DNA from: DAOTYH01 sp034435015
GTDB taxonomy: Bacteria; Chloroflexota; Anaerolineae; Aggregatilineales; UBA3940
DNA length: 64,000 nucleotides
Direction of reading: 5' to 3'
Assembly (NCBI GenBank): GCA_034435015.1
Contig: DAOTYH010000088.1
Coordinates: 5,352 to 69,351 of the forward strand
The position numbers were made by a program, and so were the translations under genes. Under the pieces are notes generated by a model that saw nothing but the letters and a program-made list of their open reading frames with translations, was not told where the DNA came from and ran no database searches. Position 1 is the stretch's first letter. Every line of letters starts with the position of its first letter. Positions 9,335-17,111 of this stretch are shown here, piece after piece.

Positions 9335-10387
9335 CTACATCCACGGCAACGACTCCCCCGCACTACGGCCGGGGGTATAACGCATGCGAGTTTGTATCTG
9401 ACGACCCAGTACATAGCTGATGGCACACAGAGGGATGTCCTCCGGGCAATGGGTATGACACATCCCACAGTTAGAGCAACTGATCATTCGTGTGCTCTGG
9501 GTGACAAAGGCACTAATAAAGGCCTGCTTACCCTGCGTAAAGGCATCCTTCAAGTCTTCTGAACAGACAGGACAAGCTTCCACACAGTTGCCGCACAAGG
9601 TACACTTGCTCATATACCCCATGATGACGCCCATATGCCCGTCACTCAGCCCCAGCTCGTCCAGCCTCCGGCTGGCGGCCTGCTGACGCCTCGTCACAAG
9701 ATGCCCCATCATGACTTCACGCTCAACCATTTCGCGCTCAGTGGCCTCACGGGCGGTAACTTTATGCAGTTTGAAGCGAACATCCTCCCGCTCGTTGGCA
9801 AGGATAAGAATCTGCTTGCTGGTATCTACCCCGATCAGACCAATCAGGATGTCCGCCGCCGCGTAGTCAGCCGCCGGACGATCGCAGAGCTGACAGGCCA
9901 GACGATAGTTCTCAGGCTCAATGCGGCCTGCCTGAGCCAACCGCAGTGCCTCGCGCATCAACCAGTGAGGATCGTCGGGATGGGTGGTCTCAGCCTCGCG
10001 GTAGTAGTTGAGTGTGTAAGTCGAAGCGCAGTCCAGACCGATGATTACCAGCCTGTTCAGGTCAAATTGATCCCGCTTAGCCATCTCGATCACCGCTCGC
10101 ACCTCACATGGGCGCAGTACCGCCGCAAAACTGACATGGGGTTCAAGTTCCATCGCCTGCCTGAGCGCAATGGCGGCATTCTCCAGCATGATCGGCTGGA
10201 GGGGATCAGCCCTAGAGAGATCGGCGGCATCACGAATGGGCCGGAAGCGGAGGCCATCCCCCTCCGCCGGCTCTACCGGCGCAAAAAAGCGCTCTGCCAC
10301 ACCGCCCTCTAGAAGGGCTTTCAGGAAAGTATTTAGCGCTGTTGCGGGATTGTTGTCCTCAACCTCGATCACACGTCCAATCAACAT
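9335..10387 (-). CDS. FrhB/FdhB-like flavin-FeS electron-transfer protein, copy 1
   Basis: ATG 10387 is preceded by GGGAGG. The 350 residues include the core PCEVRAVIEMAK and IGLDCASTY, shared with the neighbouring paralogue, and two C-terminal 4Fe-4S motifs, CTLCGNCVEACPVC and CSNCGMCHTHCP. The family includes F420-reducing hydrogenase beta (FrhB) and formate dehydrogenase beta (FdhB). Its place between an MvhD-like protein and the second copy suggests that the pair forms one or two electron entry or exit points of the Hdr complex. Two different FrhB-like proteins in one operon is uncommon and may reflect two distinct carriers. Confidence 0.7.
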   Translation of the reverse strand: MLIGRVIEVEDNNPATALNTFLKALLEGGVAERFFAPVEPAEGDGLRFRPIRDAADLSRADPLQPIMLENAAIALRQAMELEPHVSFAAVLRPCEVRAVIEMAKRDQFDLNRLVIIGLDCASTYTLNYYREAETTHPDDPHWLMREALRLAQAGRIEPENYRLACQLCDRPAADYAAADILIGLIGVDTSKQILILANEREDVRFKLHKVTAREATEREMVEREVMMGHLVTRRQQAASRRLDELGLSDGHMGVIMGYMSKCTLCGNCVEACPVCSEDLKDAFTQGKQAFISAFVTQSTRMISCSNCGMCHTHCPEDIPLCAISYVLGRQIQTRMRYTPGRSAGESLPWM

Positions 10388-10453
10388 GTTCCCCTCCCTT
10401 TAATTCATCTCGCCGGATCAGGGGTATCTCCGGCGGCTGGGCAAGAACGTGTG

Positions 10454-10888
10454 TTATACAGACCATTCCTCACGCATAGGTGTAGGGCCTTTGGCACGCA
10501 GGAACTCTGTCATCTCAGCCACGGTATCAGCGAAGAGACGCCCCTCGCTGGCACTGATCCAGCGCAACCAGACCCGTTCCGAGTCAAAGCCGGTCTGCTC
10601 TAGAATCTTTAGGAGTGTGGCGACACGCCGCCGTGCCTTGAAATTACCTTCCTGATAATGGCAGTCACCGGGATGACAGCCGCCGATCAGGACCCCATCA
10701 GCCCCGTCAGCCAGCGCCTTAATGACATACATGGGATCAACAGCACCGCTACACATCACGCGCACAATACGCACATTGGGGGGGTACTGTATCCGCGAAG
10801 TGCCGGCGAGGTCAGCCGCTGTATAGGTACACCAGTTGCACAGAAAAGCAACGATGCGTGGTTCAAAGTCCGAGTTGTTATCTGCCAT
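10454..10888 (-). CDS. mvhD: MvhD-like iron-sulfur adaptor (hydrogenase delta subunit)
   Basis: A 144-residue protein starting at ATG 10888 with AGGGAAACGGA upstream. It has the MvhD/FlpD Cys pattern: FLCNWC near the N-terminus, VMCSG, and GGCHPGDCHY. In methanogens MvhD holds a 2Fe-2S cluster and links an electron donor (hydrogenase or formate dehydrogenase) to HdrA. Here it follows the double HdrA gene by 45 bases and precedes two FrhB-like genes, so it probably connects those to the Hdr core. Its length fits the single-domain MvhD family. Confidence 0.88.
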   Translation of the reverse strand: MADNNSDFEPRIVAFLCNWCTYTAADLAGTSRIQYPPNVRIVRVMCSGAVDPMYVIKALADGADGVLIGGCHPGDCHYQEGNFKARRRVATLLKILEQTGFDSERVWLRWISASEGRLFADTVAEMTEFLRAKGPTPMREEWSV

Positions 10889-10933
10889 ATTATCCGTTTC
10901 CCTGTCTTGTAGCCGGGCGCTGATTGATCTCCC

Positions 10934-13885
10934 TCAGCCCAGGGCCGCGTCTAACATGCTGAGGATGCCGCGTGCCTCATACAGAGCCTGTCCCGCCGCG
11001 CCGTTCGGGCAGGTAGCCGCACAGGTCCCGCAACCCACACACAACAGCGGATCAACCTGGGCCACGCCGCGTTCCACATCAAGGGTGCGGGCATCTACTG
11101 GGCATACCTCAATGCATAAACCACAGCCACTGCAAATGCGCTCATCCACCGTCGCCAGCATAGCAGGAGACTGAAGCCCCCGACGCAGGAATAATGCCGC
11201 CCGCAGACCAGCGCCAGCGCCCTGCTCAATGGTCTCCTCAAGAGTAGCCGGGCCGCCGGCCAAGCCCGCTAGATACAGGCCGGGATAAGGCAAATCCATC
11301 AACTGGGATTTCACATTGACCGGCCTGAAGAAGCCGTCTTCGTCGAGCGGCACATTAAGCATCCGCGCCAGTTCAGACGTATCGGGATGAGGAACTATCC
11401 CGCTGCTGAGCACCAGCAGGTCAGCATCAAGCGTCACATCCTCATCTAAAACATCATCGTGCACGACTACCTTTTGCCCCTCAACACGAGGAGGTTTATC
11501 GGGCGTGTAGCGCAGGAACAGTACTCCATGACGGCGTGCTTCACTGTAGAGTTCCTCACTGAAGCCTGGGGTCACAATATCGCGGAATACTATCGTAACA
11601 TGTGTCTGAGGGGCGATTTGTTTGACAGTTACAGCATTTCTAAGGGCGTCTGCACAGCACGTCTTGGAGCAATAAGGATGATCAGCGTCGCGCGTGCCTG
11701 CACACTGGATCATCACAATCGAAGAGGGGACGCCGCCTTCTGCTTTCCAGTTGGAGATGTAGCGGTTCAGATCGGGCTGTAACACAACCCCGCTGTCATT
11801 GATCCCGAAACCAACAGGCTCATGGTGTGCCGCCCCAGTTGCGACCACCAAGGCCCCATGAGCAATTGAGCGTTCACCCTCCGGGGTGTTCAGTGTCGTG
11901 ATTAGGTGTCCCGGTCTTCGCTGAAACGCAGTGACAGAGCTGTGCAGGTGGACAGTGACGAGCGGATCAGTCTCAACGCGGGCAATGAGATCGGATAACC
12001 AGTCAGGAAGACCGCCCTCCCACTTCCCACCTAGCCGGTCATGCCGTTCAACTAGATGGGTCGGAAATCCCAGCCCGCTCAACGTACTGGCCGCCATCAA
12101 TCCGGCCACACCTCCGCCCAGCACCAGCGCGCGCGGCTCCGGCTTCTGAACATGCACGGGAAGCGGGAAGACCCAGCGGGCCTGCTCAACCGCCATGCCG
12201 ATCAACCCAAGAGCTTTTTGGTTGGCGAGTGCAGGCCAGATCAGATGGGCAAAGGCATCTGCCGCGCCCAACGCTACCGTCGTGACCGGCACGCCTGCTA
12301 CATGAGCAGGATAATGACCATTCCGACGGGCACTCCTGCCCCCAATGATCACCTGGCTCAGATGATGCTCAGCAACCGCCGCATGCAGGCTTTCTTCCTC
12401 CACACTCAGGCCGACATGAACAACATCCGCCAGATGTCTGACCTGTTCAGCCAGCGATGCGATGTCGAGAGACTGGATCATCTCCCGGTCGCTGGTATCA
12501 AAGAACACTCCCACACGCGGCTGATCATAGGGAGAGCGGGTAACCACCTTCTGGCCCTCAGGGGCAGGCTCAATTGTGTGGGGGCCTCCTATCAACGTCA
12601 ATGCCTGCGCCGCCGCCGCAGTGGCCTCGGCGGCAGTTGCGGGGACATCTTTTGGCTCATGGAACGCTCCGGCCACAAAAACGCCGGGTCGAGAGGTGGC
12701 TGTTGGCATATGAGGAACAGTGGCCGCAAAACCATACTCATTCAATTGAACACCGATCCGCTCTGCCATCTCCCGAACGCCGGCAGGAACGATCATCCCG
12801 ACCTCAAGCACCACCAGATCGAACGGCTCTGTCAGCGAACGCCCATTCTCCGCATACTGAAGCAGGAGACGCTGAGTAGTCGGGTCCAGTTTGACTCCAG
12901 AGACTAGAGACCTCCGATAAGTCACACCTTTCTGGCTCTTCACACCGGCCAAGTAGCGCTCGTAGGTACGCCCTGCCGCACGAACATCCATCGTGAAGAC
13001 CGCCACCTCAGCGGCAGGTGCACGGCGCTTGGTCAGTGAAGCGTGCTTGGCGGCAATCATACAGCAACCCGATGAGCAGTAGGGAACACCCAACAGGCGG
13101 TCGCGTGAGCCGACACAATGCACAATAGCGATACGTTGAGCAGGTTGTCCATCGCTGGGCCGTACCGGGAATCCTCGGCTCGGACTGCTGGTGCTGAGCA
13201 TCCGCTCATACTCTAAACTAGTGATGACATTCGGATACTCGCCATATCCATAGGCGCCGCGCACGCGGGCGTTATTTGGGCCAAAGCCCGGAGTCAGGAT
13301 TACCGCCGCGACCTCGACTACCTCGCTGGCAGGCTGTGCACCAAGGTCAATAGCATCATGCGGACACACCTCGACGCACCGCCCGCAACGGGTGCAGGCT
13401 ACAGGGTCAATTACAAACGTCGGAGGGACAGCCTGTGGGAAGGGCTGATAGATAGCCTTATGACACTCTCCCAGCCAGCTTGAGCTAAGCCACCCCGTGC
13501 CTGCCGTCTCCGGGCAGACATCCGCACATAACCCGCAAGCCGTACAGCGGGAAGCATCTACATGGCGCGGGGCAGTGTCAAGCGTGGCCCGGAATGCGCC
13601 CGGCCCGCCCTCTAGGGCAGATAGGCGGGTTAGGGGTCGTATCTCAACTGCTGGATCGCGCTCACACTCCAAGAAGGGGCAGACGGCAGGAGGATCAGGG
13701 GCCATGAAGCAGACCCCGCAACTGTCAGTGGGGAAGGTCTTATCGAGCAGGATCAGCGCACCACCCAGCGTCGGGGCCTCATCAATCAGCAAAACCCGAT
13801 GTCCCGCCCCTGTAATATGGAGTGCCGCCGCCGTTCCGGCAATGCCGCCGCCCACAACCAGAATCGTCTGCGCTTCACGTGTCAT
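10934..13885 (-). CDS. hdrA: Double-module HdrA-like flavoprotein
   Basis: I place the start at ATG 13885, which overlaps the hdrB stop as ATGA; an upstream in-frame ATG at 13945 is possible. The 983-residue product holds two HdrA units. Unit 1 (1-450) has VVGGGIAGT, two ferredoxin motifs (CTACGLCADVCP, CTRCGRCVEVCP) and a YCSSGCC insertion. Unit 2 begins near 460 with a Cys-less copy of the HdrA N-terminal domain, then LGGGVAGLMAAS, YCSKTCC and two C-terminal ferredoxin motifs (CSGCGLCIEVCP, CVGCGTCAATCP). HdrA carries the bifurcating FAD in methanogen and bacterial Hdr complexes. The fusion mimics an HdrA dimer in one chain. Confidence 0.85.
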   Translation of the reverse strand: MTREAQTILVVGGGIAGTAAALHITGAGHRVLLIDEAPTLGGALILLDKTFPTDSCGVCFMAPDPPAVCPFLECERDPAVEIRPLTRLSALEGGPGAFRATLDTAPRHVDASRCTACGLCADVCPETAGTGWLSSSWLGECHKAIYQPFPQAVPPTFVIDPVACTRCGRCVEVCPHDAIDLGAQPASEVVEVAAVILTPGFGPNNARVRGAYGYGEYPNVITSLEYERMLSTSSPSRGFPVRPSDGQPAQRIAIVHCVGSRDRLLGVPYCSSGCCMIAAKHASLTKRRAPAAEVAVFTMDVRAAGRTYERYLAGVKSQKGVTYRRSLVSGVKLDPTTQRLLLQYAENGRSLTEPFDLVVLEVGMIVPAGVREMAERIGVQLNEYGFAATVPHMPTATSRPGVFVAGAFHEPKDVPATAAEATAAAAQALTLIGGPHTIEPAPEGQKVVTRSPYDQPRVGVFFDTSDREMIQSLDIASLAEQVRHLADVVHVGLSVEEESLHAAVAEHHLSQVIIGGRSARRNGHYPAHVAGVPVTTVALGAADAFAHLIWPALANQKALGLIGMAVEQARWVFPLPVHVQKPEPRALVLGGGVAGLMAASTLSGLGFPTHLVERHDRLGGKWEGGLPDWLSDLIARVETDPLVTVHLHSSVTAFQRRPGHLITTLNTPEGERSIAHGALVVATGAAHHEPVGFGINDSGVVLQPDLNRYISNWKAEGGVPSSIVMIQCAGTRDADHPYCSKTCCADALRNAVTVKQIAPQTHVTIVFRDIVTPGFSEELYSEARRHGVLFLRYTPDKPPRVEGQKVVVHDDVLDEDVTLDADLLVLSSGIVPHPDTSELARMLNVPLDEDGFFRPVNVKSQLMDLPYPGLYLAGLAGGPATLEETIEQGAGAGLRAALFLRRGLQSPAMLATVDERICSGCGLCIEVCPVDARTLDVERGVAQVDPLLCVGCGTCAATCPNGAAGQALYEARGILSMLDAALG

Positions 13886-14802
13886 GCCACCAGCCCCAGT
13901 TTGCTCAACATTGGACGCGGGTTGACCAAATGTTTCTTCCACCATTTATCTGTGTCTGGCAGATCAAACGCCAGCCCCATCGCCTCAGTAAAATAAAGCG
14001 CAGGCATCTTAGCCTGGCCCTTACCAGACTGGCGCATCTCCAAATTGGTCTGGCAGAGGGGACAGGCTGTGATAATCGCATGAGCGCCAGTTGCGCGGGC
14101 CGCGTCCACGATGGTCTGTGTCATACGCCGAGCCACATCAGAACGGGAGATTGAAAGCGAGCCGCCACAGCAATCTACCGCATAGCTCCAAGTCAGAGGC
14201 TCTGCCCCCAGTGTGCGCATAATATCATCCAGCTCATAGGGATGCTCCGTGTCGGCCAGTTCACTGATCGAACGGGGGCGGGCCAGCAGGCAACCATAAT
14301 AGGAGACAACCTTCAAACCCATGAGCGGCCTTTTCACATGGGCCGCTATTCGCTCCAGCCCCACATCTTCAACCATAATACTGATCGGTGAGCGCACGAC
14401 AGCATTCCCCTGCAACGGGCCTCCCAGCGCCTCACCCAACCAGCCAAACTCGTCCGGATGGGCCGCGATCTCCTCTTGCGCCACCCGCAGGCGGTTGTAA
14501 CAGGCCGCACAGGGCGCAACGGTCTCCAGCCCCGACTGCTCAATAAGTGCCAGGTTGCGGGCTGGAAGACCTACCGACAAGTTATGGCTCAGGTTATGTG
14601 CCGACGACGCGCCACAACAGTTCCAATCCTCGATCTCAACCAGCTTCAGCCCCAACGCGCCAAAGACAGCCTTGACAGAGGCGTCGTACTCCTGTGCCGT
14701 CGCATGGGCGCTGCAGCCGGGATAATAGCCATAAGTGAGTGAAGCTTCCGGAGTTCCCGTCACCACAGACCCCTTATCACAGAAAGCGTTACTCTCTTGC
14801 AT
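13882..14802 (-). CDS. hdrB: HdrB-like CCG-domain protein, second set
   Basis: The start is taken as ATG 14802 (MQESNAF), which overlaps the hdrC end by 14 bases; longer frames run into hdrC coding sequence. The 306-residue protein carries both CCG motifs complete: YPGCS with DWNCCG and CAAC, then YYGCL with VDCCGG and CPLC. In HdrB these bind two noncubane 4Fe-4S clusters that split a disulfide. Keeping all ligands suggests active thiol/disulfide chemistry rather than a structural role. The natural disulfide in Chloroflexota is unknown, since CoM and CoB are not expected. Confidence 0.88.
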   Translation of the reverse strand: MQESNAFCDKGSVVTGTPEASLTYGYYPGCSAHATAQEYDASVKAVFGALGLKLVEIEDWNCCGASSAHNLSHNLSVGLPARNLALIEQSGLETVAPCAACYNRLRVAQEEIAAHPDEFGWLGEALGGPLQGNAVVRSPISIMVEDVGLERIAAHVKRPLMGLKVVSYYGCLLARPRSISELADTEHPYELDDIMRTLGAEPLTWSYAVDCCGGSLSISRSDVARRMTQTIVDAARATGAHAIITACPLCQTNLEMRQSGKGQAKMPALYFTEAMGLAFDLPDTDKWWKKHLVNPRPMLSKLGLVA

Positions 14803-15361
14803 GATCTGTACCCTGAGCCAGCTTATCGGCTCTGGCCGCCGCCTCGAATATCTGACGCACACCGGCCACCCCTTTGATACGCCGGGGAAGGATCGGTATC
14901 TTGCCGCGCAAAACCAACACGAGGCCGGAATCCATGTCACTGAGAAGGTCGAGGCTCCGCAGTTTATACAGACCTAACATGATCGCTTCATGCGAGCGCC
15001 CCAAGAACCGAACCACAGCTAGGTAAAGATGGTGGAACAGGAGAATACGCGGCTCAGGTGAGCGGTATCCCTCGGCGGCGCTGAGATGACGTAGTGTGTC
15101 CATCACCTTTGCCACGTCAATCCCATTGGGGCAACGCGCCGAGCAGGTCTCGCAGGTAGCACATAGCCAGATGTCCGGCGTTGTCAGAACACGTGCCTTT
15201 TCTCCCAGCTCAATTAGACGGATGACCCGATCAGGGCCATAGCGCATGTCAGCGCTGACAGGGCAGCCCGCCGTACAGGTATGGCAGTGGTAGCAGGTCT
15301 CAATGTGCTGACCGCTCAACCTGTTGACTTCTGACAGAAAAGTCGTGTCCATCTCAGCCAT
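14789..15361 (-). CDS. hdrC: HdrC-like iron-sulfur protein, second set
   Basis: Start at ATG 15361, inside the end of the upstream hdrA (8-bp overlap). The 190-residue protein has two 4Fe-4S motifs, CYHCHTCTAGCP and CATCETCSARCP, as expected for HdrC, which wires HdrA to HdrB. After them comes a helical, partly hydrophobic C-terminal extension of about 85 residues that the first HdrC of this cluster lacks. The gene order hdrA-hdrC-hdrB with overlaps implies a translationally coupled complex. Confidence 0.87.
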   Translation of the reverse strand: MAEMDTTFLSEVNRLSGQHIETCYHCHTCTAGCPVSADMRYGPDRVIRLIELGEKARVLTTPDIWLCATCETCSARCPNGIDVAKVMDTLRHLSAAEGYRSPEPRILLFHHLYLAVVRFLGRSHEAIMLGLYKLRSLDLLSDMDSGLVLVLRGKIPILPRRIKGVAGVRQIFEAAARADKLAQGTDHARE

Positions 15362-17111
15362 GCCGGCCCTCCCAGCACGATTCGAGCGCCGCATCCACCA
15401 TAGCCAGCACCTGATCAGGCCGCGAATTGATCAGCCGCGACGCTTTATTCGGGCAGGCGACCACACAAGCGCCGCAACTCTGACACAGAGCAGGGTTGAC
15501 AACCGCCACCTTAGCCCACGGATCAATTGAGCGGGCATCGTAAGGGCAGACCTCAAGACATACACCGCACCCTGCACAGATAGCAGGGTCAACAGTCGCG
15601 ATAGTCGGGTCAAGCACCAGCTTGGGTAACGCAAACAGCCCCAGCACTTTAGAGGCCGCCGCGCTGGCCTGTGCAACAGTTTCAGGGATGTCACGCGGGG
15701 CCTGAGCCGTTCCGGCCAAAAACACCCCTGCGGTGAAGGTCTCAACAGGGCGCATCTTCACATGTGCCTCAGCAAAGAAACCATCAGCGCTCTGACTGAG
15801 ACGGGCAAGCTGTGCTACCTGCGCCGCGTCATGGCGGGGGATCATTGGCGTCTGGAGCACCACCAGATCAGCCTCAACCTCGACAGCCAGCCCAGAGAGC
15901 GTATCGGCTCCCCAGACGATCACCTTGCCATCGCGCTCAAACAATCGGCTGACTTTGCCTCTCAAGTACAGCACATCTTCTTCCTGCATGGCACGCTGGA
16001 CGACTTCGTCATAGCCCAGCCCCGCTGAACGAATATCCATGTAGAAAACAGTTGCCTGCCCCTCTGGTACAAGAGCTTTGTACTGCAAGGTCTGCTTGGC
16101 TGTCGTCATACAACAAACTTTAGAGCAGTATGCTACACCCTCTGTTGTGGATGCCGGCTCCCTTGCCCCTGCACATTGCAACCAGACAACATGTTGCGGG
16201 ATTTGCCCATCGCTTGGACGGCGAACCTGCCCGCCTGTAGGGCCATCGGGGTTGAGCATGGCCTCAAAGCTCAGGCCGTCAATCACATTCGGGATTGCTC
16301 CCCCGCCATACATAGGCAGTCGGGTAAGGGGGAGCGTCTCATAACCGGTAGCAACTATCACAGCGCCAGCATCGAAAGTGTAAGGTTCTTCCTGCTCTCC
16401 ATCATGCTGGATGACTTTGGCCTCGAAATTGCCTAAGTAGCCGCTCAGAGCTATGACTTCCGATTGCGTCAGCACCTGTATATTCGGGTGATGTGTCACC
16501 CGCTCGATTCGCTCTTCAAGCAGGCCAGGAGGTGCATTGAAATTCAGGTACGTGCCTGAAAGCCGCCTCATATGACCGCCAAGATAAGGTTCGCGCTCTA
16601 CCAGCACAACCGCGTAGCCTGCATCTGCAATGTCGAGCGCCGCCTGAATACCCGCCAGCCCGCCGCCGATCACCAGAACACGGCGCGTGATAGCGGCCTC
16701 GCCGGGGGTGAGGGGTTCATCGCGCCTGATCTGTTCAACAACCGCCTTGATCACCTCAACCGCTTTAGCGGTAGCGGCGGCCCTGTCGCTCTGATGAACC
16801 CACGAACATTGCTCGCGGATGTTAGCCTGCTCAACCTGAAACGGATTTAGCCCCAGGTTGGCGCCAAGTGTCCGATAGGTTCTTAGATGCAGGTTAGGTG
16901 TGCAGGCCGCAACAATGAAACGATCAAGGTGATGCTCAGCGACCGCCTCGCCAATCAGCTTCTGCCCTGGGTCGGAGCACATATACTTGTAGGTTGTTGA
17001 AACGACTACATCGGGGTAGCCCTTGAGCGCTTCAGCTACGGCCTCTACATCTACGGTACTGCTGATATTCAAACCACAGTAACAGACAAAAACGCCAATC
17101 CGTGCGCTCAT
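15354..17111 (-). CDS. hdrA: HdrA-like FAD/FeS protein, canonical form
   Basis: The 585-residue protein starts at ATG 17111, overlapping the preceding hdrA by 4 bases. It shows the classical HdrA order: N-terminal cluster domain (CYCG at 10-13, YMCSD near 45, AACTPN near 70), FAD motif VIGGGLAGIQAA near 145, the GVAYCSKVCCM insertion and QCAG, and two C-terminal 4Fe-4S motifs (CAGCGVCLEVCP, CQSCGACVVACP). It is shorter than methanogen HdrA because the ferredoxin domain usually inserted in the flavin domain is absent. It probably hosts the bifurcating or confurcating FAD for the second HdrBC pair. Confidence 0.9.
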   Translation of the reverse strand: MSARIGVFVCYCGLNISSTVDVEAVAEALKGYPDVVVSTTYKYMCSDPGQKLIGEAVAEHHLDRFIVAACTPNLHLRTYRTLGANLGLNPFQVEQANIREQCSWVHQSDRAAATAKAVEVIKAVVEQIRRDEPLTPGEAAITRRVLVIGGGLAGIQAALDIADAGYAVVLVEREPYLGGHMRRLSGTYLNFNAPPGLLEERIERVTHHPNIQVLTQSEVIALSGYLGNFEAKVIQHDGEQEEPYTFDAGAVIVATGYETLPLTRLPMYGGGAIPNVIDGLSFEAMLNPDGPTGGQVRRPSDGQIPQHVVWLQCAGAREPASTTEGVAYCSKVCCMTTAKQTLQYKALVPEGQATVFYMDIRSAGLGYDEVVQRAMQEEDVLYLRGKVSRLFERDGKVIVWGADTLSGLAVEVEADLVVLQTPMIPRHDAAQVAQLARLSQSADGFFAEAHVKMRPVETFTAGVFLAGTAQAPRDIPETVAQASAAASKVLGLFALPKLVLDPTIATVDPAICAGCGVCLEVCPYDARSIDPWAKVAVVNPALCQSCGACVVACPNKASRLINSRPDQVLAMVDAALESCWEGRHG

